NCBI RefSeq assembly: GCF_050496545.1
Contig: NZ_JBNVZV010000023.1
Location: 6,996 to 70,995 of the forward strand
DNA: 64,000 bases
Source of the DNA: Phycicoccus avicenniae_A
GTDB lineage: Bacteria > Actinomycetota > Actinomycetes > Actinomycetales > Dermatophilaceae
Direction: 5' to 3'
Positions 43,187-51,353 of the stretch are shown here, piece after piece. The notes under the pieces are model-generated. The model made no database searches, was not told where the DNA came from, and worked only from the letters and a program-made list of their open reading frames with translations. Within the stretch, counting starts at the first letter, position 1; each line of letters begins with the position of its first letter. The position numbers and the translations under genes were made by a program.

Positions 43187-44301
43187 GGGCGACCCGCGAG
43201 GTCCGCCGCACCGTCGCCCGGCTGGCGGACGGCCGCCAGATCATCTACTTCGACGACACCCCCGACGCACCGGCGCGCACCGCCGTCGACACCCGCGACC
43301 TCGGCGAGCGCGCCGCGGCCGGCCACATCCGGCACGACGCCCTCACCGGCGACTGGGTCGCGGTCGCCGGGCACCGGATGCACCGCACCTTCCTCCCGCC
43401 CCGCGACGAGTGCCCGCTGTGCCCCACCGGCCGGGGCAGCGTGCCGTCGGAGGTGCCGGACGCCGACTACGACGTCGTCGTCTTCGAGAACCGGTTCCCC
43501 TCGTACGCGCCGGTGGCCGTCGACAACGTCGAGGCGCCCCCGGGCTACCTGCACGCACCGGCCCTGGGCCGCACCGAGGTCGTCTGCTTCACGAGCGACC
43601 ACGAGTCGACCTTCGCCGCCCTCACACCGCACCGGGTGCGCACCGTCGTCGACGTCTGGGCCGACCGCACCGCCGAGCTCGGTGCCGACCCCGACGTCGC
43701 GCACGTCTTCTGCTTCGAGAACCGCGGTCAGGAGATCGGGGTGACGCTGCACCACCCCCACGGGCAGGTCTACGCGTACCCGTACGTCCCGGCCCGCACC
43801 GCCGAGATCCTTACCCGGGCCACCGAGCACCACGCGCGCACCGGCCGGCTGCTCGGCGCCGACCTGCTCGCCGCCGAGCGCGCCGACGGCTCCCGCGTGG
43901 TCCTCACCTCCGAGCACTGGACGGCCTACGTGCCGTACGCCGCCCGCTGGCCCCTGGAGGTCCACCTCGCGCCGCACCGCGACGTGCCGGACCTCGTGGC
44001 CCTCGACGACGCCGAGCGCGACGACCTCGCCGCCACCTACCTCGAGCTGCTCGGCCGGCTCGACCGGTTCCACGTGTCCGACGGCGGCGAGCCCGTGGCG
44101 CTGCCGTACATCGCCGCGTGGCACCAGGCGCCGGCCCGCACCGGGCGCGAGGTGTCCCGCCTGTTCCTCCAGGTGATGTCCGTGCTGCGCGGGCCCGGCC
44201 GGCTGAAGTACCTCGCCGGCTCCGAGAGCGGCGCCGGGGGCTGGGTCACCGACACCCGGCCCGAGGCGGTCGCCGCACGGCTGCGCGAGCTCGCCCCCTG
44301 A
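43183..44301 (+). CDS. galT: Galactose-1-phosphate uridylyltransferase
   Basis: A 372-residue GalT, exchanging UDP between UDP-glucose and galactose-1-phosphate in the Leloir pathway. The active-site motif GVTLHHPHGQVYAYP contains His191-Pro-His193, the second His being the nucleophile. Zinc-ligand-like cysteines occur in ECPLCPTGRG. Other family segments are DYDVVVFENRFPSYAP, VFCFENRGQEIGVTL and AAWHQAPARTGREV. The GTG start overlaps the DeoR stop by 4 bp and has GGAGGAGG upstream. GalK and GalE are not in the window. Confidence 0.95.
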   Translation: MRATREVRRTVARLADGRQIIYFDDTPDAPARTAVDTRDLGERAAAGHIRHDALTGDWVAVAGHRMHRTFLPPRDECPLCPTGRGSVPSEVPDADYDVVVFENRFPSYAPVAVDNVEAPPGYLHAPALGRTEVVCFTSDHESTFAALTPHRVRTVVDVWADRTAELGADPDVAHVFCFENRGQEIGVTLHHPHGQVYAYPYVPARTAEILTRATEHHARTGRLLGADLLAAERADGSRVVLTSEHWTAYVPYAARWPLEVHLAPHRDVPDLVALDDAERDDLAATYLELLGRLDRFHVSDGGEPVALPYIAAWHQAPARTGREVSRLFLQVMSVLRGPGRLKYLAGSESGAGGWVTDTRPEAVAARLRELAP

Positions 44302-44420
44302 TGGTCACGGAGCGAAAGACCCGCACCTGACGTTCCTGGGTCGGGCTTGACCCGATCCGAACGGCTTCCTCACCCGGGCCTTGCCCACGCCCGACCGGTC
44401 GGCGGGCAGGCTCGACGCCC

Positions 44421-45104
44421 GTGAGCACCTCGACCACGCCGCCCCCGTCCACCCGCCGACCGGCCGGCCGCCTCCGGGCCGCGATGCGCCGCACCGGCCT
44501 CGCGCTCGGCCTGGCCCTGGCCGCCGCGCCCGTCGTCGCGACGACCGCGAACGCGCTGCCGCCGGCGCCGCCCTCGGTCACGGACTCCCGCACGATGCTC
44601 GCCGGCCTGCACGTCGGCTACGAGGACAACGTCGGCTACGACCGCACCGAGTTCACCCACTGGATCACCATCAGCGGCAGCTGCGACACCCGCGAGACGG
44701 TGCTCAAGCGCGACGGCTCGGGCGTCGGCACCGACTCCTCCTGCCGCGCCACCTCGGGCACGTGGCGCAGCGTCTACGACGACACCACCTTCACGAACAG
44801 CTCGGACCTCGACATCGACCACATGGTCCCGCTCGCCGAGGCGTGGGGTTCCGGGGCCAACCTCTGGACCGATGCCCGCCGCGAGCAGTTCGCCAACGAC
44901 CTCGCCATCCCGCAGCTCATCGCGGTGTCCGCGTCGAGCAACCGCTCCAAGTCCGACCAGGACCCCGCCGAGTGGCAGCCACCGGCCAGCGGCTGGCGCT
45001 GCGAGTACGCCCGCTCGTGGATCCAGGTGAAGTACCAGTACGACCTCGAGGTCGACAGCAAGGAGAAGACCGCGCTGACGGGGATGCTCGACACCGAGTG
45101 CTGA
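44421..45104 (+). CDS. Secreted HNH-type nuclease (DUF1524-like)
   Basis: A 227-residue exported protein. The N-terminal 46 residues form a signal peptide with a long basic n-region, LALGLALAAAPVVATTANAL and an Ala-x-Ala-like cleavage site. The nuclease segment DLDIDHMVPLAEAWGSGANL has the Asp-x-Asp-His of DUF1524/GmrSD-type HNH domains, followed by NDLAIPQLIAVSASSNRSKS and DQDPAEWQPP; the downstream Asn and paired cysteines are family-like. It may degrade extracellular DNA for nutrition. GTG start. The gap to galT (119 bp) suggests its own promoter. Confidence 0.85.
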   Translation: MSTSTTPPPSTRRPAGRLRAAMRRTGLALGLALAAAPVVATTANALPPAPPSVTDSRTMLAGLHVGYEDNVGYDRTEFTHWITISGSCDTRETVLKRDGSGVGTDSSCRATSGTWRSVYDDTTFTNSSDLDIDHMVPLAEAWGSGANLWTDARREQFANDLAIPQLIAVSASSNRSKSDQDPAEWQPPASGWRCEYARSWIQVKYQYDLEVDSKEKTALTGMLDTEC

Positions 45105-45120
45105 CCGCGGTGGAGGGGCA

Positions 45121-45429
45121 TCACCCCCGGTGTGCCGCTCCGGCGGGTGCGTCGGCGGCCCGGTCCGCCTCGCGCCGGGCCCGGACACCCCGCACGACCG
45201 CGATGGTCGCGCAGCCGACCAGGCCCGCGGCGAACAGCCACGGTGAGGCGAGGATCCCCAGCAGGAGCGCGGTGTCGGCGGGGTTCGTGGTGCACCCGAA
45301 CCCGATCCCCTCGCACTGGCCGCCGGCGTTGGCGTGCGGCAGCACCAGGTACAGGACGCCGACGAGGACGGCCGGGAGCACCCAGAGCACACCGAGGGTG
45401 ACGAGGTAGGGACGCAGCGGACGGACCAT
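45121..45429 (-). CDS. Small membrane protein
   Basis: A 102-residue protein with two membrane segments (LVTLGVLWVLPAVLVGVLYL and LLLGILASPWLFAAGLVGCA) separated by a short Cys-containing loop (GGQCEGIGFGCTTNPAD). A polar Arg/Ala tail is inside. It has no recognised family. It converges with the HNH gene, 16 bp between the stops. Confidence 0.7.
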   Translation of the reverse strand: MVRPLRPYLVTLGVLWVLPAVLVGVLYLVLPHANAGGQCEGIGFGCTTNPADTALLLGILASPWLFAAGLVGCATIAVVRGVRARREADRAADAPAGAAHRG

Positions 45430-45476
45430 CGCCCCACCGTGCCACGGCCGGGGTCGGCGCGCCTGAGGAGCAGTGC

Positions 45477-46217
45477 TCAGACGCGCAGGCGGCCGCCGGC
45501 GCGGCGGATGGTCGCCACGGCCACGGCGTCAAGGGAGTCGACGACCGTGGGGTCCTGCACACCCAGCTCGCCCCGCAGGACCGAGAGCTCGGTGCAGCCG
45601 AGCGCCACGGCCTCGGCACCCTTGGCGCGCAGGTGCTCCACCAGCGCGTCGAAGCGGCTGCGCGGCACCGGGTTCCCCGCCTTCACCCCGTCGTAGATGA
45701 CCGACATCGTCTCGCGCTGCACGTCGGGGTCGGGCAGGACGAGCTCGACTCCCGCCCGCTGCGCCGCCGCCGCGTAGGTGCCCGCCGACAGCGTGCCGTC
45801 GGTGGCCAGCAGGCCGAGCCGGGCGAGGCCGGGCACGGCCTCCCGGGCGGCCGCGACCGTCTCGTCGACGGTGTCGAGGACCTCGATGCCGACCGCGGCG
45901 CGCATCTGCTCCACCCACACGATCGCGGTGTTGCAGGGGATGGCGACGAACGTCGCGCCCGCGCGCTCGAGCGCCTGCGCCGCCGCGACGAGCGCCGGCT
46001 CGGGGCTCTCGTTGTCGCCGCGCAGGTACCCGCTGCGGTCGGGGATCGAGCCGGTCTGCCAGACGAGGAGGTCGACGTGGTCCTGGTCCCGGTGGGCGTC
46101 GGTGAGCTCGACGACGCGGCGCAGGAAGTGGACGGTCGCGGCCGGGCCGAGGCCGCCGAGCACCCCACCGGGCACCCCGTGCACCAGGATGCCCTGGGGG
46201 GCGGCGGCGGTCGTCAT
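45477..46217 (-). CDS. Aspartate/glutamate racemase family protein
   Basis: A 246-residue racemase of the PLP-independent Asp/Glu type, with the two catalytic cysteines in ATFVAIPCNTAIVWV and EAVALGCTELSVL. The N-terminus GVPGGVLGGLGPAATVHFLR fits the aspartate racemase branch. Start ATG overlaps the stop of the upstream ATP-grasp gene by 4 bp. Such a pair, racemase plus carboxylate-amine ligase, matches production of D-Asp (or D-Glu) and its attachment to the peptidoglycan stem, as D-aspartate ligase does in enterococci; the exact amino acid is inferred. Confidence 0.88.
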   Translation of the reverse strand: MTTAAAPQGILVHGVPGGVLGGLGPAATVHFLRRVVELTDAHRDQDHVDLLVWQTGSIPDRSGYLRGDNESPEPALVAAAQALERAGATFVAIPCNTAIVWVEQMRAAVGIEVLDTVDETVAAAREAVPGLARLGLLATDGTLSAGTYAAAAQRAGVELVLPDPDVQRETMSVIYDGVKAGNPVPRSRFDALVEHLRAKGAEAVALGCTELSVLRGELGVQDPTVVDSLDAVAVATIRRAGGRLRV

Positions 46218-47458
46218 CGACGGTCCGTGAAGTGCTCGCGGAACTTGCGCACCTGGTTCAGGTGGTACGCCGCGTTGTACGCGCGGCGCTTGAGGGTGAG
46301 GTCGGGGCCGTACACGTTGGGGTCGCTCGCCCGACCGGCCTTCATCAGCCCGATCGCCTTGTCCCGCAACGCTTCGTCGAGGACGTAGTGCTTGACGACG
46401 TACTTCGGGACGAACGCGAAGAGGTGCTCGCCGCGGGCGATCGTCAGCCCCTCCATCGGCTCGTGGCGCACCCAGTCGCGGACGTACCACTCGGAGACGT
46501 TGTTGCCGCCGGCCGTCACGTAGAAGTTCGAGCGGCCCAGCCGGACGTTGATCTCGAAGAACTTGTACGTGCCGTCGCGCCGGTCGTACTTGAGGTCGAA
46601 GTTGGAGAACCCGACGTAGCCGATGTGCTCGAGGAAGCGCTTCGCCTGCTCGACCACCTCGTCGATCTCGGTCGTGATGATGACGCACGGGTTGCCGATG
46701 GCCAGCGGGTGGTGCTCCTCGAGGAGGACGTGGCCGACCGAGCCGAAGCGGACCGTCCCGTCACGGTCGGAGTAGCAGGTGAGCACCCGCATGTTCGTGT
46801 CGTCGCCGGGGACGAACTCCTGGAGCAGGAAGTTGCCGTCGTAGTCGCTCGCGCGCACCCGGCGCAGGGTGTCGGCGAGCTCGTCGGCGGTGTCGCAGAC
46901 GTAGACCTTCTTCTTCCCCTCGAACGACGCGTAGTGGTACAGCGCGCTGTCGGCCGGCTTGGCCACGACCGGGAACTCCCACGGCAGGTCGCGCTCCTCG
47001 TCGTGCTCCCCCGAGCAGTCGACGACGACGGTCGCGGGGTACGGCACGCCGACCTCGTCGAGGATCCCGTAGAAGACGTCCTTGCGGACGATCCGGTCGA
47101 GCAGGTCGAGGTCGATGTACGGGATCGTGAACCAGGCGCCGAGCCGGTCCTTGTGCTCGATGATCATCCGCACGTACCAGTCGCCGGCCGCCACCAGCAG
47201 GAGCGGCGGGCGGCCCTCGCCCCCGTGCTCGCGGCCGATCCGCTCCAGCGCCGCGACGAACGTGCCGGGGTCCTCGAAGCCGGCGACGTACTCGTGCTCG
47301 CAGAGGGTCGAGAGGGCGATCGGGCCGCCGTCGGTCATGTTGACCACGAGCGGGCGCACGCCGTAGGCCTCGTGGAAGGTGCGCACGAGGGTGTAGGCCG
47401 TGATGTCTCCACCGAGGATGACCGGGCGGAAGTCGCTGGCGGGGGCGGCAGGGGGCAC
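46214..47458 (-). CDS. ATP-grasp carboxylate-amine ligase, probable D-Asp/D-Glu ligase
   Basis: A 414-residue ATP-grasp ligase. The N-terminal segment VILGGDITAYTLVRTFHEAY and the ATP-grasp elements WEFPVVAKPADSALYHYASF, NFLLQEFVPGDDTNMRVLTC, GFSNFDLKYDRRDGTYKFFE and INVRLGRSNFYVTAGG (with the metal-binding Glu-Asn) are evident. It is similar to D-aspartate ligases that add D-Asp to lysine of peptidoglycan precursors, and it is coupled to an aspartate/glutamate racemase. This predicts a D-amino acid interpeptide bridge. GTG at 47458 is chosen for AAGGAA upstream; the frame is open further upstream without a better start. Confidence 0.82.
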   Translation of the reverse strand: MPPAAPASDFRPVILGGDITAYTLVRTFHEAYGVRPLVVNMTDGGPIALSTLCEHEYVAGFEDPGTFVAALERIGREHGGEGRPPLLLVAAGDWYVRMIIEHKDRLGAWFTIPYIDLDLLDRIVRKDVFYGILDEVGVPYPATVVVDCSGEHDEERDLPWEFPVVAKPADSALYHYASFEGKKKVYVCDTADELADTLRRVRASDYDGNFLLQEFVPGDDTNMRVLTCYSDRDGTVRFGSVGHVLLEEHHPLAIGNPCVIITTEIDEVVEQAKRFLEHIGYVGFSNFDLKYDRRDGTYKFFEINVRLGRSNFYVTAGGNNVSEWYVRDWVRHEPMEGLTIARGEHLFAFVPKYVVKHYVLDEALRDKAIGLMKAGRASDPNVYGPDLTLKRRAYNAAYHLNQVRKFREHFTDRR

Positions 47459-47535
47459 GCGGGGTTCCTTCGTCGGGGGCCGTGGGCTCGGCCACCCATC
47501 ATCCACCACCGTCCGGACGCGGCCGAATCCCGCAC

Positions 47536-48243
47536 TCAGGAGGCGAAGACGACGGTGTTGTCGACGTAGTGGCCGCTCACCGGGTCGATCTCCCCGCTGC
47601 AGGTGATGAGCCGCAGCACCGGCCCGGGTGCCGGGCCGTAGACCCGGTCCGTGGGGAAGGCGTCCTTGGCGAAGGACAGCGAGCCGCGGACGGTGAAGGT
47701 GACGACGACGCCGTCGCGGCGCACGACCTGGACCTCGTCGCCGGGCACGAGCTCGCGGAGGCGGAAGAAGACCGCCGGTCCGCGGTGGGAGTCGACGTGC
47801 CCGGCGATGACGGCGGGCCCGCGCTGGCCGGGGGCCGGGGCGGCGGTCAGCCATCCGGCCCGGGCGAAGTCCGCCGGCACCTGCATCGTGCCGTCCTTCG
47901 CGATGCCGAGGTCCACGAGCGGGGTGTCCACGCCGATGGCCGGGATCCGCAGGCGGGCCGGCCGCTGCGCCCGTGGAGCCTGGGTGCCGGTGGCGGGCAC
48001 GGGCAGCGAGGCGTCGTTGGGACCGGCGTCACGGACCACCTGGGCGTCCGGGACGTCCGGGGTCGTCGCCGTCGGTGCGGGGGTCGACGGCGTCGCCGCG
48101 GCCGCCGGGGCCGGAGCGCTGCGGGTCGGTGGCGGGGGCAGGCGGGCCGGTTCGCGACCGGCCGCCGCGACGCCGGCGACCCCCAGCCCGCCGACGACGG
48201 CCAGGGACGCCGCGAGCGCGACCACCCGCTCCCGGGGGGTCAC
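47536..48243 (-). CDS. Class F-like sortase
   Basis: A 235-residue secreted or membrane-anchored sortase with an N-terminal hydrophobic helix and a Pro/Ala/Thr-rich linker to about residue 90. The catalytic domain has RLRIPAIGVDTPLVDLGIAK, His149 in VIAGHVDSHRG and Cys215 in LRLITCSGEID. The third residue, usually an Arg shortly after the Cys in the next strand, is not evident: the segment reads SGHYVDNTVVFAS. It overlaps the DUF4397 gene by 4 bp, a pairing that may mean that protein is an accessory or a substrate, although the partner has no LPxTG-type motif. Confidence 0.85.
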   Translation of the reverse strand: MTPRERVVALAASLAVVGGLGVAGVAAAGREPARLPPPPTRSAPAPAAAATPSTPAPTATTPDVPDAQVVRDAGPNDASLPVPATGTQAPRAQRPARLRIPAIGVDTPLVDLGIAKDGTMQVPADFARAGWLTAAPAPGQRGPAVIAGHVDSHRGPAVFFRLRELVPGDEVQVVRRDGVVVTFTVRGSLSFAKDAFPTDRVYGPAPGPVLRLITCSGEIDPVSGHYVDNTVVFAS

Positions 48244-49217
48244 CGAACGGTGACCGGCACCGGCCGCAGGCGCCGGCGCAGCCCGACGGCGAGGAGGAGC
48301 GTCGCGCCCGCGCCGGCGAGCGCCAGCCCCCCGGTCACGGCCGGGGCGGCCGGCGCCACCGCCGCACCACCACCACCGGTCTGGACGCCCTCGCGCGGTG
48401 CCGAGCCGAGCCCGACGGCGTCGACCACGGGCTTGACCGCGACGCCGCCCTTGCCGTCGGCGAGCACGAAGACCGTGTAGACCCCGCCGCTCGCGACGTC
48501 AACGGGCGCGGTGGTCGGGGTCGCGGACTCCGCGCCGCCGGCGGTGGAGACCCGCAGCGTCCAGCGCCCGGCGGGGACGGCGGCGTAGGAGGTGGGCTCC
48601 CCGAACGGCGCGGCATCGGCGAGGGTGGGCCCGTCCGCCGCGACGACGGTGGTCGACGCCGCGTCGGGGACGGCCGGGAGCAGCCGCACGCTGGCCGTGC
48701 CGGCGCCCGGGCGGTCGAGGTCGTCGGTGAGGACGTCGATGCGGGGGGTCGGCGTGTGCGCCAGCGCGGCGAGGGTGACCGCGGTGTCGGCCTTGGCGAG
48801 AAAGGTCCCGGCCAGCACCGGCGGCCCGTCGGTGCCGGAGCCGACGGGGCGGATGGTGACCGCGTACAGCCCGGCCGGCACCTGGCGGTAGTCGCCGATC
48901 CCGCCGTAGCCGACCGTGGGCTCGAGGACCCGCGTGGTGCCCTCGGCCTGCGCCTCGGGCACTCCCCCGGTGGGGGCGTCCGCCAGCGAGGAGCCGGCGA
49001 AGGGCACGAGCCGCACCGTCATCGTCCCGACGCCGGGGACGAGGTGCGCCGCCCGGACCCAGGCGGTGCCGGCGGCCGCGGGCACGGCATCGGGCGCAGG
49101 CGCCGCCAGCGCCGGGGCGCCGGCCAGCGCGGCCCAGGACAGGACGACGGCCCCGAGGACGAGACGACGTAAGTGGCGCACGCGGCGCCGGGAGGCGACG
49201 GGACGGGTGGCGGGCAT
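48240..49217 (-). CDS. DUF4397 domain membrane-anchored surface protein
   Basis: A 325-residue exported protein. Signal peptide RLVLGAVVLSWAALAGAPAL is followed by two DUF4397-type beta domains (TAWVRAAHLVPGVGTMTVRL, YRQVPAGLYAVTIRP, LAALAHTPTPRIDVLTDDLD, ASVRLLPAVPDAASTTVVAA), a Gly/Ala-rich linker and a C-terminal membrane helix ending in a basic tail (VGLRRRLRPVPVTVR). DUF4397 is a domain of unknown function in secreted actinobacterial proteins. The sortase gene follows with 4-bp overlap. Confidence 0.85.
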   Translation of the reverse strand: MPATRPVASRRRVRHLRRLVLGAVVLSWAALAGAPALAAPAPDAVPAAAGTAWVRAAHLVPGVGTMTVRLVPFAGSSLADAPTGGVPEAQAEGTTRVLEPTVGYGGIGDYRQVPAGLYAVTIRPVGSGTDGPPVLAGTFLAKADTAVTLAALAHTPTPRIDVLTDDLDRPGAGTASVRLLPAVPDAASTTVVAADGPTLADAAPFGEPTSYAAVPAGRWTLRVSTAGGAESATPTTAPVDVASGGVYTVFVLADGKGGVAVKPVVDAVGLGSAPREGVQTGGGGAAVAPAAPAVTGGLALAGAGATLLLAVGLRRRLRPVPVTVR

Positions 49218-49273
49218 GGGTGCCTCCTGGGCGGCGGACGGGCCGGTGGGCCGGGGCGGGCGGGCGACGTGGG

Positions 49274-51199
49274 TCACGGGGCCTGCTCGGGGACGGACAG
49301 GACGAGGGCGGCCGGGGCGCCGCCGGTGGCGGGGAACCGCACGATCTCGGCGCGGTACGGCCGCAGCTGGGCGGCGAGGGTGGTGGCGACGTCGCCCACG
49401 ACGGGGGACTCCGGCACGGCCGGCTGCCCGTCGATCGCGACGATGCGGGCCGCCCGGCGGTCCGTGCCCGGGGTGCTCTCGGGCAGGGCGTCGATGGTCA
49501 GCTCGTGCTGCGAGGCGAGCACGGCGAGCAGCGCGAGGAGCCGGGTGTCGACCCGTCCGGTGGCGAGCACCGCGCGGGAGTCGCCGGTGAGCGTCACGGC
49601 GGGGTTCTCGAGCAGGGCGTCGACGGCGGCCTGACGCGCGGCGGGGTCCTCGGCGGCCGGTGGGAGGGCCGGCGTGGCGGGCTGGTCCGGCACGGTCGGG
49701 GTGGTGGGGGTGCCGGACGGCGGTGCGGTGGTGGCGGCCGGCACCCGCAGGACCTCGACCCGGCGCTCCCCCGACCCGAAGGCCGCCGCGAGGGCACCGC
49801 GGTCGCGGGCGGCGCGCAGGACTCCTGCCGCGTCGGGGTCCAGGCGCGTGTCGGCGTTCGCGACGACCCACCACGCACCGGTGCCCGCGGTGACCGGCGA
49901 GGGCCGCACGGCCACGACGCGCGAGGCGTCGCGTCCCTGGCGCAGCAGGTCGAGCCGGGCCGCGGTGGCGGTGAGCACGACCGCGTCGGCGGGCACCGCC
50001 CGCGACACCCAGGCGACCGCCCGGGTGAGCGGGGGCGGGGCGTCGCGAGCCGTCAGGTCACCGAGCTCGGCGGCCCATCCGGGCGCGACGACGCCGACCA
50101 CCAGCCCGGCCGCGAGCGCGCCGGCCAGCCCACCGAGGAGGTGGACGCGCCGGCGCCGGAGCCGGGTCGGGCGGTAGCGGACGAAGCCGTCGGCCACCCC
50201 GGCGACGGCCAGCGCCGCGAACGGCACGAGGAGGACCGCTGCCCCGGCGCGCACCGACGGCGGCCCGAGGGTGGCGGAGAGCACGAGCAGGACGGTGGTG
50301 ATGGCCACCGGACGCAGCCGGCGCAGCACCGCCGCCGCGGGGCCCGCCGCCAGCAGCAGCGCGAGGACCACCGGTTCGGCGGCGGGAGAGGGTCGGGGGC
50401 CGCCCAGGAGGAGCACGGGGAGCCCGACGAGGGCCGCGAGGACCACGGTCGCGACGACGACCAGGGCGAAGACCCCCGCGGCGTCGGCCGCGGCGCGGCC
50501 GTCCCGTCCCCGGTGCCGCCAGAACAGGAGGGCGACGCCCGGCAGCGCCAGCAGCGCCACCGGGGTGGTGAGCACCCCGACGGCGAGGACGCACGCGGCG
50601 GCCGCGAGGCTCGTCGCGATGCGCCGGTCGGCGAGGGCGAGCACGAAGGCGGCGAGCACCCACGGGGCGGCGAAGCCGGCCTCGGAGACCGTGCGCTGCA
50701 GCTCCACGGCGGGCGGCGCGACGGCCATCAGCCCGACGGCCAGCGCCGCGGCCCACCGGGGCAGCCCGAGCCGACGGGCCAGGACCCACGCGAGCACGAG
50801 GGTGGCCGCGGCCGCGACGAGGGCGATCTCCCGCCCGGCGACCACCGCCCCGGGGGCGCGGTCCAGCGCGCCCGACACCGTCAGCCAGGCCGCGACCGGA
50901 AGCCGCGCCACCAGGCCGACGCCCGCGCGGACCGACCCGGTGGGGTCGGTGAGCGGGTGCGGCGTGGCCCACGCGGCGGCGACGAGGCGTCCCTCGGCGT
51001 CACCGAGGCGGGGGGCCGATGCGAGCCCGACGGCCCGGACGAGGACGCCGGTGGCCACGACGACGAGGAGGACGGGGGCGTCGGAGCGCAGCAGCGCCCG
51101 GGTGCGCGGGACGACCCGCGCCAGCCGCGTCGGGCGGACGGCCACGACGGACGGCGGGGCTCCGGGGGCAGCACGCGGCTGCTCGACGACGGATGCCAT
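49274..51199 (-). CDS. Large multi-span membrane protein, glycosyltransferase-like
   Basis: A 641-residue protein with about a dozen membrane segments from VLLVVVATGVLVRAVGLASA onward, and a long soluble C-terminal half. An acidic pair near the first loop (LGDAEGRLVAAAW) is placed as in GT-C mannosyl- or arabinosyltransferase-like proteins, which use a polyprenyl-phosphate sugar. The C-terminal extracellular part is Pro/Thr-rich (PATTAPPSGTPTTPTVPDQP), then a mixed domain. GT-C assignment is tentative. The ATG at 51199, with GGAGGGAGGGG upstream, is preferred over 51226. It precedes DUF4397 and sortase on the same strand, so export-related. Confidence 0.7.
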   Translation of the reverse strand: MASVVEQPRAAPGAPPSVVAVRPTRLARVVPRTRALLRSDAPVLLVVVATGVLVRAVGLASAPRLGDAEGRLVAAAWATPHPLTDPTGSVRAGVGLVARLPVAAWLTVSGALDRAPGAVVAGREIALVAAAATLVLAWVLARRLGLPRWAAALAVGLMAVAPPAVELQRTVSEAGFAAPWVLAAFVLALADRRIATSLAAAACVLAVGVLTTPVALLALPGVALLFWRHRGRDGRAAADAAGVFALVVVATVVLAALVGLPVLLLGGPRPSPAAEPVVLALLLAAGPAAAVLRRLRPVAITTVLLVLSATLGPPSVRAGAAVLLVPFAALAVAGVADGFVRYRPTRLRRRRVHLLGGLAGALAAGLVVGVVAPGWAAELGDLTARDAPPPLTRAVAWVSRAVPADAVVLTATAARLDLLRQGRDASRVVAVRPSPVTAGTGAWWVVANADTRLDPDAAGVLRAARDRGALAAAFGSGERRVEVLRVPAATTAPPSGTPTTPTVPDQPATPALPPAAEDPAARQAAVDALLENPAVTLTGDSRAVLATGRVDTRLLALLAVLASQHELTIDALPESTPGTDRRAARIVAIDGQPAVPESPVVGDVATTLAAQLRPYRAEIVRFPATGGAPAALVLSVPEQAP

Positions 51200-51353
51200 G
51201 TGCCCCTCCCTCCGGCGTGCGGGCACGCAGGGGAGGGCAGGGTGCCCGGGGCCCCTGCAGACCCGGACGTTCCCGATGACGGTAACCCCGGGACGCCCGC
51301 TTGGGAAGGGGCGGACGCGGCGGAACCGCTGGTCAGCGCCCTGCCGCGGCCGG

